39,176 nucleotides of DNA from Burkholderiaceae bacterium (lineage in GTDB: Bacteria > Pseudomonadota > Gammaproteobacteria > Burkholderiales > Burkholderiaceae_E), in assembly GCA_023384005.1 (NCBI GenBank), contig JAHDXY010000012.1:1-39176 (forward strand), read 5' to 3'. Positions within the stretch are counted from its first letter, which is position 1, and every line of letters starts with the position of its first letter. The position numbers and the translations under genes were made by a program. Shown here one piece after another: positions 1 through 8,241 of this stretch. The notes below the pieces were generated by a model. It searched no databases, had not been told where the DNA came from, and saw only the letters and a list, made by a program, of their open reading frames with translations.

Positions 1-801
1 GATCGCCTTGAAGTAGGTCGTCGTGCAGAGATTCCAGGCGATCGTCGCGGCGTCCTGCACCCTGCGGATCGGCTTACCGTCGCTTTTCAGGAACGTGTCC
101 GGCGCGATGGCCGTCTCGCGCACCACCTGGACAACCGCCCGATTCGGCCCTTCGAGCAGCCGCGCCTTGAGCTGGTTGTGGAAATTGACCTCGTAAAGGT
201 ACGGCTCAGCGGCGATGTTGTCGGCTTCGAAAAGCGAAGGCGTCTTCGCGATCGATCGCGCCATCTTGGAGTCCACGAGCACGCCGGACTCCCGGCGAAG
301 CTGCAGCGGCACTACCGACTGCGGCCTGCCGAACGTGTAAATCCGTTCGGGCACCACGACGAACCAGAGCGAGACCGCCGACTCCTCCTCCGACATGTAG
401 CGCGAGATGCGCGACGCGTAGACATCCACCGTTCGATATACCGCCAAGTGGCGATCGGCGATCAGCAGAGCCTGATCGATCTCTTCGTCCTTCACGACGA
501 GCGACGCAACCGGTGACTCCGGCAGGCCCACGCCGAAAACTTCGGCGAAGCCCGGGAAAGGCCGGTGCTGCGCGGAATCCGATGCCATCCCCGGTATGAA
601 TGACCTTACCTGCCTGATCCAGTCTCTGAAAAGCTTCAATCCCGCCTCAGTCCCCACGACGCCGTAACGAACGTCGCCCGGCGTGACCTCGGGAACGAGC
701 GGCCCGAACATGAACAGGCCATCCTTCGGCGATTCCAGCCTTTGCCCGGTCCCGAACGCGAGCGCCGGTTCGGCGAGGAACTCGAGAGGTTGATCAGCCA
801 T
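1..801 (-). CDS. Short prokaryotic Argonaute (SPARTA type), C-terminus beyond window
   Basis: Seen: an open minus-strand frame of 267 codons from ATG at 801 to base 1 without a stop; the ORF track misses it because it is unfinished. The protein starts MADQPLEFLAEPALAFG, continues PKDGLFMFGPL and near the visible end has VQDAATIAWNLCTTTYFK. These fit the MID and early PIWI region of short pAgos (N-terminal FG..., DP/PK-GL..GP, and the D-x-x-T-x-A-W-N-L-x-T PIWI entry). Known: short pAgos are about 450-510 aa, have a catalytically dead PIWI, and bind guide RNA and target DNA with an APAZ partner. Context: the start overlaps the stop of the upstream TIR-APAZ gene by 8 nt (ATGGCTGA), so the two are translationally coupled. 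Roughly 200-240 residues, including the rest of PIWI, lie outside the window, so loss of PIWI catalysis cannot be checked here. Confidence 0.85.
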   Translation of the reverse strand, partial: MADQPLEFLAEPALAFGTGQRLESPKDGLFMFGPLVPEVTPGDVRYGVVGTEAGLKLFRDWIRQVRSFIPGMASDSAQHRPFPGFAEVFGVGLPESPVASLVVKDEEIDQALLIADRHLAVYRTVDVYASRISRYMSEEESAVSLWFVVVPERIYTFGRPQSVVPLQLRRESGVLVDSKMARSIAKTPSLFEADNIAAEPYLYEVNFHNQLKARLLEGPNRAVVQVVRETAIAPDTFLKSDGKPIRRVQDAATIAWNLCTTTYFKAI

Positions 802-2215
802 CGCCGCTGCCTCCATTGCCGGGTTGATCCGCAGGCGCATCGCTTTCGGCGTCTACCCAATCGACCTCAAGGTCGTCGGCTTCGAGCGGCTCGTCGAGTG
901 CCGGCGTGGCGTGCACGCCTTCGGGGCTCGTCACCGGCGCCTCGAAGACCGTCGGGCGTCCCGCCACCTGGACGGAAGGATTCGCCCCGAGCGGAAGGCT
1001 GAAGGTCGGCTCCTGCCGCGCACAGCGCGCCAGGAAGACCAGCAGGAGGTCCCGCCATTGCCACTGCCACCAGTTCTTGCAGAACCCGCGGCGCAGCCGG
1101 TGCATGCGCTTGGGGCTCGTGAGCGGCGTCTTGCCGTCGCTCGTAAAGATGACGTGCAGGCTCATTCCAAGCCGAGGCGCCGGCCCGAGCACCACGTTGG
1201 CCTGCACTGCGAGATGCCAGTAAACCTCGTACTTGTCGCTTCGGCCGATAACCGCCTTCTTCCTCGTCTTCCCGTGCATGTCGACGAAGGGATACCGCTC
1301 GATTCCGCTCGACGGCAACGGCAGGTACCAGCACTTGCGTCCGCTAGCAAGCTCGAACGGCACGAGTCCGCGCTGCTCGCAGAAGCGATCCCACGCCTGC
1401 TGAACGAGATCGACCAGGATGCTCGAGATGTCGTGCTTCGAAAGCTTGGCGAGCAGCGCCGGGTCCCCGCTCTCCTGGAACACATCGAGGCTCACGTCCT
1501 TCGCCAGCACGAGCGGCTGCGAGCCGGGGGCATCGGTCAACTCGTGCGCGGCGGCGAAGGAGAGCAGCAGTTGCGAGCCGAAAGGAACGACCGGCCAGTT
1601 CCAGCTCTGCCGCGCAGTGCTGTGTCCGGGATTGCGCCGATGTATCCGGATCGAGGCCGGCAGCTCGCGCAGTGGAACCCAAGAGGAATACAACTTCTCA
1701 GTGGTGCGGCTGAGCTCGCGCTCGACGCCGAGAAACTCTTTCGACCATGTAGAAAGCTCGTCGTAACGGCCTTCCGCCTTGCGCGGCACGCCGTCCTTCT
1801 CGAGCTTTGTGAGAAGCTTGGCAAGGCCAACTTGCCAGCCCTCGGAAAAATCAATCGTGTTCCGCCGGTGAAGCTGTGCCGGCAGATCGTTGTGCTCCAG
1901 ATCGTCCAGCCGACACGGAATCATGAAGTCCGGCAGACCCGCGGACCGCTCGGTGCCGTGAGCCAGGCTGACCTCATTGAGGAAGCCGTCCCGCGTTACC
2001 GAGGCCCGCGAAGCGAGGAACACGACCTTCGCGGCGTGGTTACGGATCGCGTCCTGGATGTCGTTCCAGAACAGCTCGCCGCCGATAAGTCGGGTCAGAT
2101 CCGACCAGACCTCGTATCCAGCCGCAGCGAGCCTGCTGCAGAGCCAGAGAGTCGCGTAATTATCCTGCGAACCGACCGCGTGGCTGACAAATACGAGGCG
2201 GCGGCTCGCGGGCAT
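794..2215 (-). CDS. TIR-APAZ NADase subunit of a SPARTA system
   Basis: 473 aa. Seen: the N-terminal 110 or so residues form a TIR domain (RRLVFVSHAVGSQDN, GYEVWSDL about residues 33-40, GGELFW, KVVFLASRA), with E81 in FLNEVSLAH a good candidate for the catalytic glutamate. The remaining 330 or so residues have no TIR features and match in length and position the APAZ region that replaces the missing N-PAZ lobe of short Argonautes. Known: in SPARTA, guide-directed target recognition by the Argonaute makes the complex oligomerise and the TIR domain hydrolyse NAD(P), arresting or killing the cell. Context: a short pAgo start overlaps its stop by 8 nt. The gene is separated from the GIY-YIG gene by 92 bp carrying the shared operator-like motif and a -10-like box, so it likely has its own promoter. 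APAZ assignment rests on architecture and partner, not on a profile match. Confidence 0.85.
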   Translation of the reverse strand: MPASRRLVFVSHAVGSQDNYATLWLCSRLAAAGYEVWSDLTRLIGGELFWNDIQDAIRNHAAKVVFLASRASVTRDGFLNEVSLAHGTERSAGLPDFMIPCRLDDLEHNDLPAQLHRRNTIDFSEGWQVGLAKLLTKLEKDGVPRKAEGRYDELSTWSKEFLGVERELSRTTEKLYSSWVPLRELPASIRIHRRNPGHSTARQSWNWPVVPFGSQLLLSFAAAHELTDAPGSQPLVLAKDVSLDVFQESGDPALLAKLSKHDISSILVDLVQQAWDRFCEQRGLVPFELASGRKCWYLPLPSSGIERYPFVDMHGKTRKKAVIGRSDKYEVYWHLAVQANVVLGPAPRLGMSLHVIFTSDGKTPLTSPKRMHRLRRGFCKNWWQWQWRDLLLVFLARCARQEPTFSLPLGANPSVQVAGRPTVFEAPVTSPEGVHATPALDEPLEADDLEVDWVDAESDAPADQPGNGGSGDG

Positions 2216-2247
2216 TTATTGTTCTCTAAGCTGGTTCATGCCCGGCC

Positions 2248-2281
2248 ATCCTACTGAGCCGGGTGTCTCACCAGATGAGCC
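2248..2281 (-). promoter_or_regulatory. Operator/promoter A before TIR-APAZ
   Basis: Minus strand reads GGCTCA-TCTGG-TGAGACA (2264-2281), a CTCA/TGAG dyad with 5-nt spacer. Ten bases further downstream comes TAGGAT (2248-2253), a -10-like hexamer, which puts a start of transcription near 2241, about 26 nt before the ATG. No -35 hexamer is recognisable where expected; the dyad occupies that space. The same arrangement recurs before RmuC, ARPP-1 and DUF2779. Function is inferred. Confidence 0.6.
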
Positions 2282-2302
2282 TGCCGAATTCGCAGCAGGC
2301 TC
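2277..2302. repeat. 8-bp perfect inverted repeat after the GIY-YIG gene
   Basis: GAGCCTGC (2277-2284) and GCAGGCTC (2295-2302) pair perfectly around a 10-nt loop containing GAATTC. It starts 5 nt after the GIY-YIG stop and shares its left arm with operator A. There is no U-run on either strand, so it is not a classical terminator; it could protect the upstream operon's 3' end or extend the operator. Confidence 0.5.
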
Positions 2303-2307
2303 CGATG

Positions 2308-2820
2308 CTAGTGGGTCCGGAACGTGTTCCAGGTCTCGGTGTTCAGCCTCATGGCAGTGAACACCTCGAACAGGTAGAGCTCTAGATCGTTCTGGATCTC
2401 CACCCACGCGACCGTCATCTTGCGGAGGCGGTCCTGTGCGGACAGGAATGCCGCCTTGAATTGCTCGTCTCTCATCGCTTGTTCACGCTTCATCTCATGC
2501 GGATAGTCTTCTGTTGCCATGCGATATACGAGACTCGCGGAATAGTGCGAATCGTAGTTCAGGTGCTGCACAAGACGCTTAAGCACACTTCGAGAAATGC
2601 CCACGTATTCAGGCTTCTCTCGATGAATAAATACATAGCAGCCTGGAAAATCGCCGCGCCGATCGAGCGCCTGCAATAGCTTCTTCGTGACACTCTTATG
2701 CCCGACCAGGATTTCCGCCTTGGTCGCCGACAGCATTGCCAGTTCTAGTTCCTTGTAATGCTTTGGAAGCACGCTTTCCGCGAGCTGCTTGAACGAGTAA
2801 TGACAGTTATCGATCGCCAT
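2308..2820 (-). CDS. GIY-YIG nuclease-like protein
   Basis: 170 aa. Seen: residues 60-90 read GCYVF...EYVGIS followed by R77 and KRLVQH, i.e. the paired G-x-Y and Y-V-G strands of the GIY-YIG fold plus the usual basic helix. An acidic candidate for the metal-binding glutamate lies in LELYLFEVF near residue 150, followed by NTETWNTFRTH, a typical asparagine-rich end. Known: GIY-YIG domains cut DNA using one metal ion. The first 50 residues are not recognised. Context: last gene of the eight-gene run, 15 bp after the HNH gene, so it probably supplies a nuclease activity to that system or was recruited to it. The substrate cannot be told from sequence. The ribosome binding site is weak, suggesting coupling to the gene upstream. 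Confidence 0.72.
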   Translation of the reverse strand: MAIDNCHYSFKQLAESVLPKHYKELELAMLSATKAEILVGHKSVTKKLLQALDRRGDFPGCYVFIHREKPEYVGISRSVLKRLVQHLNYDSHYSASLVYRMATEDYPHEMKREQAMRDEQFKAAFLSAQDRLRKMTVAWVEIQNDLELYLFEVFTAMRLNTETWNTFRTH

Positions 2821-2835
2821 GGCGGGCGGCTCGCA

Positions 2836-3612
2836 TCAGTTTTTGAACACATACTCGCGGTGATAAGCCAGATACCCTTGGTGACTCGATTCGATTCTGC
2901 GCAGACGCAGATCCGGTCGAAGCCCCATCAATTCCGCAGCAGTGGACTTCAGCTTCGGGGATAGCCTCACGCGGCCATCCTCATCGAAGGTAATCCAGCC
3001 GGCGTCGAATGCGGCGTCAAGGCTGGGAGCCAGCAGGAAGCCGTTGTACACGTCTAGGCGCTCCTCGTCCGTGTCGCATTTCGCCCAAGGTTTCGAATGG
3101 GAAGCGCGAAGGAGGGAAACGACGTCGAGTCCGATGACGGCGCACGCACCTTCCCAATACTCGATCAGAGCTTCGCGGAAAACGTCCTGGCCCACGCGCG
3201 CGACAAATACCCGCTCGGCTTCCGTTGCCTTAGGCAACGAACCCGTCTTCGCGAGAAATCGTTGCAACGGTTGCTCGCGACGGTTTCGGGCGGCCCCTGC
3301 AACGATAGCGAGCAGTGCGCCGAGGGCCGCGTCCGAATCCGCTGCCCAGACTTCCCGCATTTCTGTGCCGAAATCGACCGCTGGCTCGGACATAACCTTT
3401 TCTATCCCGGACACCGACGCAGGGCTATGCGGACGAGATCGTTCAGCCAAGGCAACGTCCGTATCCCCGCTCGCTGAGGACGGCTTGAGGAGCACTTCCT
3501 CACCGAAGTGACTTGATCCTACGACCAGCCAAGCGCCATGCCGCTGGGCCTGCCGGTCAAATCCGGCATCGCGAGCGATCTTCTCGAGCAACGCTTGGCG
3601 TATCAGGTCCAT
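2836..3612 (-). CDS. HNH endonuclease (HNH_2-like)
   Basis: 258 aa. Seen: the C-terminal half carries EYWEGACAVIGL, LLRASHSKPW, ERLDVYNGFLLAP and DAAFDAGWITF, the ordered motifs of the HNH_2 family with H172, N190 and D199 as the likely H-N-D/H catalytic triad. C157 begins the motif as in relatives, but the usual C-x-V-T-G is C-A-V-I-G here. The N-terminal 140 residues are not recognised and may be a sensor or targeting part. Known: members of this family occur as stand-alone restriction-type nucleases in defence loci. Context: 9 bp after the Hsp70-like gene and 15 bp before the GIY-YIG gene, so the operon ends with two unrelated nuclease folds. Modification dependence is not readable from sequence. 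Confidence 0.8.
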   Translation of the reverse strand: MDLIRQALLEKIARDAGFDRQAQRHGAWLVVGSSHFGEEVLLKPSSASGDTDVALAERSRPHSPASVSGIEKVMSEPAVDFGTEMREVWAADSDAALGALLAIVAGAARNRREQPLQRFLAKTGSLPKATEAERVFVARVGQDVFREALIEYWEGACAVIGLDVVSLLRASHSKPWAKCDTDEERLDVYNGFLLAPSLDAAFDAGWITFDEDGRVRLSPKLKSTAAELMGLRPDLRLRRIESSHQGYLAYHREYVFKN

Positions 3613-3621
3613 GTGCGGTAG

Positions 3622-5085
3622 CTACATCTGGTCCTTGCTGACGAATCGATCACTCTCTCCGCGTACCGGCAGCGGCGCCATGTCCTCTATCGCAGACGGT
3701 GGTATGAATTCGCCAATGTCCTCGAAGCCGAAGCTCAGGCCGTGCGCTATGCCGAGCCGCTGCCAATCGTCGTCGTTCAGACCAGGAGCACGAAAATCCG
3801 ATGGCCGTGGAATCGGTGCCTCCTGAAACCTGCGTACCCGCAGACCGAGCCCGCCGCCTGGGGCTGCACGCCTGCCTGATTCCTGAACGGCCTCCTGGTA
3901 TAGCGGCAGTCGGATCCCGCCTCCGCTCAGAAGTATCTGAATGGGTTCGCTCGGGGCGCCATCGGATACCGAAATCTCACTAGGCGCCTTCTTCTTCGCT
4001 TGCGTAACGACTTTTCCTAGGGCGATGACGCATCTTTCCGTGAAGCGCCTGTCCAGTGCCTCAATGTCGGATTTAGGTGGAACGCATTCCATAGCGGTTG
4101 GAGGTATCGGCTGAAGAGGATTGGAGGCCGCAAACCGTGCAAGCGCCAACCGACCTAGCTCGTCCGCCCGGAACCGGTGCAGACGAAGAGCGCCAAGGTC
4201 CGTCGCAACATCGGCGGACAGAAAGGCATAGCGCGCGCCTTCCGCCGAGTCGTTCAACAGGAACATGCTCGTGTCGAGTGTCGTAGCTCCCACATCGACG
4301 AACAGATGAGCACCGGCACGACGCTGAGGCGAGCGCGCGTACGTCGTCACACCCGCAGCCACTTCGGGCACAACCTTGATCATTTCCGCCCCGATTCCTT
4401 TGGGGATCAGCTTGCCCTCCCGTGCGAGATCCACCGTGCTAGAAGCCCTGGCCAGATCGATCGCACCCGGAGTCGCCGCGAGCTCCCATGCAGCCATTGC
4501 GGCGGCGAGGAATGCCTCCCTTATCGACGCAGCGTCGAAATCGCGTGCGGGAATGCCGACATTCATTCTCCATGCAATCTCGCCGCCGCCGAGACTCGGA
4601 CGGACTGATCGCTCAGTCCACGCGAGCGCGTTGCGAAGGATGAATGCGAGGTACCCGGTTGCGAAGTCGGCAGGACGCGCGGATATCGCCGCGCCGGCAG
4701 AAATCGGGGCACTCTGCCAGGGAGATTCCATGAGTCGCACTTTCAGGTCTTCAACCCATCCGCCACCGTTATGAGTGGCCAGCGTAAAGGTCCCGTCGAC
4801 TGCGACTGCCAGCCGCGTGGGTGACAAGTAAGGGTGCTCTGCGCTCGCGATGCCTTCGAAAGGCACCCCCCATGCAGGACCGGTTGGCAGGAGTCTCACG
4901 ACTGCCTTTGTCGACGATGTTCCGAAATCCAAGCCAAGGCAGAGGTATCGGAGCGGCGGTGTGGCCACACTCGATCGTGTATCCGCTGCCGAGGTTGCGT
5001 CCGTTCGCCTAGTCTCTGCCGCCGGTTGCGTTTGCCCGGTCAGGCTTCGCTTGATCTCTTTGAGCTTCTCCCTCCAGTCCGCCAT
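3622..5085 (-). CDS. Hsp70/actin-superfamily ATPase
   Basis: 487 aa. Seen: all three nucleotide signatures of the actin/Hsp70 fold: phosphate 1 LGLDFGTSSTKAVV (about 50-63), phosphate 2 HLFVDVGATTLDTS (about 260-273) and adenosine loop ILLSGGGIRLP (about 384-394). There is no Hsp70 substrate-binding domain; a proline- and charge-rich 45-residue leader precedes the fold. Known: such stand-alone Hsp70-like ATPases act as nucleotide switches and are found beside helicases in defence clusters. Context: 15 bp after the RapA-like helicase stop, with a strong ribosome binding site (GGAGGGGGCG before ATG), and 9 bp before the HNH gene. A role in assembling or gating the helicase-nuclease complex is inference. 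This is not DnaK. Confidence 0.78.
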   Translation of the reverse strand: MADWREKLKEIKRSLTGQTQPAAETRRTDATSAADTRSSVATPPLRYLCLGLDFGTSSTKAVVRLLPTGPAWGVPFEGIASAEHPYLSPTRLAVAVDGTFTLATHNGGGWVEDLKVRLMESPWQSAPISAGAAISARPADFATGYLAFILRNALAWTERSVRPSLGGGEIAWRMNVGIPARDFDAASIREAFLAAAMAAWELAATPGAIDLARASSTVDLAREGKLIPKGIGAEMIKVVPEVAAGVTTYARSPQRRAGAHLFVDVGATTLDTSMFLLNDSAEGARYAFLSADVATDLGALRLHRFRADELGRLALARFAASNPLQPIPPTAMECVPPKSDIEALDRRFTERCVIALGKVVTQAKKKAPSEISVSDGAPSEPIQILLSGGGIRLPLYQEAVQESGRRAAPGGGLGLRVRRFQEAPIPRPSDFRAPGLNDDDWQRLGIAHGLSFGFEDIGEFIPPSAIEDMAPLPVRGESDRFVSKDQM

Positions 5086-5100
5086 CGCCCCCTCCGCTGC

Positions 5101-8100
5101 TCAGTGTACTTCTATGATCCCCACACAGATCAGATCCTGCCTCGCCTTCACGTTCCGCCCGCTCTCGATACGTGCCCGCCGAATGTCCACCCGCTCCCGA
5201 AGCTTTGCGATGCGCCCTTCCGTCGCTCGTGCGAGTGACCGGCGCCCCGCGCCCAGCAAGCGCCCGCGTATGTCTTCGAGCTTCTTCAACTGATTCTCAA
5301 GGTGCCTTTCGAGTGCGGCGATCTGGACGTTGACGCGGTCGGTGTTCTCATCAGTGGCGCGTTTGACGAATCCGCTGTAGCGATCATTCCCGGCTGCATA
5401 GAGCCCGACCGCCGCCTCGGCAGCGGCTTCGAGCTTTACCCCGATGCCACTCTTGGCCTCCAGCCATTCCTGCCCATTCGTAATGGCAGCTACGACCAAC
5501 CGTTCCGCGTGATCGTCCGCGAGTACAAGCCCTCCATTCAGCGACACTGCAGCGTAATGCAAATGCTCGCGGGCTTGCAGAGCTTCGACCGACCAGTGCA
5601 GCACGATGAACCCATACTGCCCTTTCCCCACACCTTCTATTGCGGCTGCCGACATCCGAACGCCGACAACCGGCCAGAAAGGACGCTCTCCCCGCTCGGT
5701 TCTGGCGCGAAGCTCCACGCTGACGAAACGAACCAGCGGATGCAGCTGCCCCAAAAGCTCGACTCGCCGGGCACCTGGAGTAGCAACCTTGTTTTCGAAA
5801 CGGCAGCGTTGCGGGCCGCTGGCCGGACGATGCAGTGCCGTGAAACGCTGGAGACGATTACGCTCGACGAAAACACCGAGCTCCGCCTTTGCCCCAGGCG
5901 ACAACTCCACGTCGTAAGTCCTGGTGTTCGTATCCACCAGACTGAAACGGGAGCCTGCATACCTTTCCTGAAGGTAGTCGACGACGTATGCCTCGATGTC
6001 CTGGCCCGTGATTAGTCGTTTGAGTTCACGGGCCGCCTTCACCTCGTTCAGGATGTAATCGCCGTACGCGACCAAATTCGCGGCATTTGCTTCGAGCTGC
6101 TCCTCCTGATGCTTCACTGTCTCGAGTACCTGAGCAGCCCGCTCGATCTCCTCCTCTTCCTGCGCGGGCGTCAGCCGCCCGGCGAGGAGACCCAACGTGA
6201 GCTTCTGGATCTCCTTGCCCAGAATTTCTTCGAGCCCACCCAAAGCGCGCTCGAAAATTTTGAGCCGATCGTACAGACGCAAGTAAATGCGGTCGTCGAT
6301 CGTGCCCCTGTAAAAGAGGTTCCAGATCGAGATCTTTTTCGCCTCCTGGCCGAGACGGTCCAGGCGCCCGATGCGCTGTTCAACCCGCATCGGATTCCAC
6401 GGGAGGTCGTAGTTCACCATCACCCGGCAGAACTGCAAGTCGATGCCTTCGCTGCCCACTTCGGAGGACAGCAACACCCGCGGCCCCGCTGGATCCTTGA
6501 ATCGGTCCAGAACCGCCGCTTTGTCCAGTCCGACGCTCCCCGAAAGAACGATCGCGTCCACGCCCAGCGCCGTCAAACGCTCCGCCAGGTAATCCAGGGT
6601 TGCCCGGAAATACGAGAAGACCACCATCTTCTCCGACTCATGTTCGGTGAGAAAGCGCTTTATGATCGAGCTGAATCTCGCGAACTTGCTGTCATTCTGC
6701 TCAAGCTCATCCAGATCGGCGATCCGGCCCACGCGCCGCACGATTTCGGAAACCAGCGGTCCCGGCCGTTCGTCCTCCTCAGGTTCATAGCCGAGATCCT
6801 CGAACAATTCCTCGTCGTCGAAGCGCGGCGAGTCGGCCATGGCCTTCCAATGCCGAAGTGCCGCCGGCATCGAGCTCGAAATCTGCCGTTGCGGCATGCA
6901 GACTAAAAAGGCTTCTACGCCATCGACCTTAGCTGCGTACTCCCGGACAATCTCAGTAACCTTCCAGTAGAAGCTTTCTTCCGCCGGGGTCATTGGCACG
7001 GCTTCCGGAAATGCCTCGCGCTGGACGACCCATTCGGCTACCTCGCGCTTTCTTGTCCGCGAAACGACATGGCCGAGAAGGTTCAGCGTCTCCAGCCTGT
7101 GCGCTGCATCGGCTCTCGCGCGTCTGTCCAGTAGCAAGTCCTGCGCTTCGAGTTCCTCAATGAGAGCGCGCAACTGCCGGCTGTCATTCAGCAGGTAATG
7201 GGCGCTCGCTTCTTTCAAGAGATCCAGTAGCGCCGCCTTGTTGGGAGAAGGCGCCAGCACCAGATCCCGCGCCTGAACCAGCGGCGCGTTGGCCTCGAGC
7301 ACCTCATCAAAAACGCTCGGATCGTTGAACGTATCCTCGTCCAAGAGGTTGAGCTGGTAGTAAAGGTCATCGCTTCGCAGATGGACTGGTGTGGCGGACA
7401 ACAACAGAACGTGCTCCGACACCGCCTTAACCAGCCGCCCGAGCGCCGCGTTCATGCTTTCCGGATTGCGTAGGTAATGGGCTTCATCAATGATGAGCAG
7501 GTCTAGTAGCGGCTCCGCCTCCGCCTGCGAGCGCAGGAACGTGGCCAAGCGTGTGCCGGCGTGCGTGGCTTCTTCCTCGGACTCGGCCCATCCCCGCCTC
7601 GGCCGCAAGCCTTGCAGACTACCTATGAGCGCAAATCCACGCGCCCGCCCCTCGGTCGCTCCAGCCTGCAATACCTCCAACGTCCGTCTTGCATCCGCAG
7701 CTTCGGCCTCGACCCCAAATCGGTCGTATAGCTCCGCCTTCCACTTCCCTTGCAACACGGCCGGGCACAGCACCAGGAGCCGCTGCGCGTCGTACCGGCT
7801 CCTCAACTCCGTCCAGATCAACCCTGCTTCAATCGTCTTGCCAAGCCCGACCTCGTCCGCGATCAGCAAACCGTTCGCCGGCGAGTTCAGAAACTTCAGT
7901 ACCGGCTTGAACTGATGCGCGTAGAACTCTGTGTTCGTGGTTTCCATGCTGTAGACGACATTCGCCAGGCGCCCGCTCAAGCGCACATGAGTCAGCAGCC
8001 GCCGCAAGGCCGCAGCGCCGGCAAGCTCACCCTTGGAAAGGAGCTCTATTGGATCGGAAGAAGAATCCGCCTCGGGTTCAAGTTGATCCTCCGGAACCCA

Positions 8101-8220
8101 GCTCGGCTGATCTGGAAATCGCACCAGCCATAGGGTAAGCAAACCCGTCTGCCGCGATTTGACGAGTACGCCGCTCCGGCTCGGATCAAGCCTTAGCCTT
8201 ACCTGATCACCGGGTTGCAT
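5101..8220 (-). CDS. RapA-like SNF2 (SF2) helicase
   Basis: 1039 aa. Seen: an N-terminal beta-rich region with a proline/tryptophan 'SWVPEDQLE' element typical of SNF2 helicases of this type, then Walker A ADEVGLGKT (about 121-129), DEAH (245-248), motif III LLSATPVHLRSDD, motif V EVGSEGIDLQFC and motif VI RVEQRIGRLDRLGQ. The RLYDRLKIFERALGG element after motif VI and the coiled, charged C-terminus resemble RapA/HepA-type SNF2 ATPases. Known: these translocate on double-stranded DNA. Context: 21 bp downstream of the Rad50-like ATPase gene and 15 bp upstream of the Hsp70-like gene. It is the second SNF2 protein of the same operon and differs clearly from the DrmD-like one. Start ATG at 8220 has a weak ribosome binding site, consistent with coupling. 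Confidence 0.88.
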   Translation of the reverse strand: MQPGDQVRLRLDPSRSGVLVKSRQTGLLTLWLVRFPDQPSWVPEDQLEPEADSSSDPIELLSKGELAGAAALRRLLTHVRLSGRLANVVYSMETTNTEFYAHQFKPVLKFLNSPANGLLIADEVGLGKTIEAGLIWTELRSRYDAQRLLVLCPAVLQGKWKAELYDRFGVEAEAADARRTLEVLQAGATEGRARGFALIGSLQGLRPRRGWAESEEEATHAGTRLATFLRSQAEAEPLLDLLIIDEAHYLRNPESMNAALGRLVKAVSEHVLLLSATPVHLRSDDLYYQLNLLDEDTFNDPSVFDEVLEANAPLVQARDLVLAPSPNKAALLDLLKEASAHYLLNDSRQLRALIEELEAQDLLLDRRARADAAHRLETLNLLGHVVSRTRKREVAEWVVQREAFPEAVPMTPAEESFYWKVTEIVREYAAKVDGVEAFLVCMPQRQISSSMPAALRHWKAMADSPRFDDEELFEDLGYEPEEDERPGPLVSEIVRRVGRIADLDELEQNDSKFARFSSIIKRFLTEHESEKMVVFSYFRATLDYLAERLTALGVDAIVLSGSVGLDKAAVLDRFKDPAGPRVLLSSEVGSEGIDLQFCRVMVNYDLPWNPMRVEQRIGRLDRLGQEAKKISIWNLFYRGTIDDRIYLRLYDRLKIFERALGGLEEILGKEIQKLTLGLLAGRLTPAQEEEEIERAAQVLETVKHQEEQLEANAANLVAYGDYILNEVKAARELKRLITGQDIEAYVVDYLQERYAGSRFSLVDTNTRTYDVELSPGAKAELGVFVERNRLQRFTALHRPASGPQRCRFENKVATPGARRVELLGQLHPLVRFVSVELRARTERGERPFWPVVGVRMSAAAIEGVGKGQYGFIVLHWSVEALQAREHLHYAAVSLNGGLVLADDHAERLVVAAITNGQEWLEAKSGIGVKLEAAAEAAVGLYAAGNDRYSGFVKRATDENTDRVNVQIAALERHLENQLKKLEDIRGRLLGAGRRSLARATEGRIAKLRERVDIRRARIESGRNVKARQDLICVGIIEVH

Positions 8221-8241
8221 GGCGAACTCGATCAGTAGCCA

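Noticed and set aside
824-2257. 477-aa plus-strand ORF
   Set aside because: It is the mirror of the TIR-APAZ gene; arginine- and proline-rich, with no motifs, and the minus strand carries TIR motifs.
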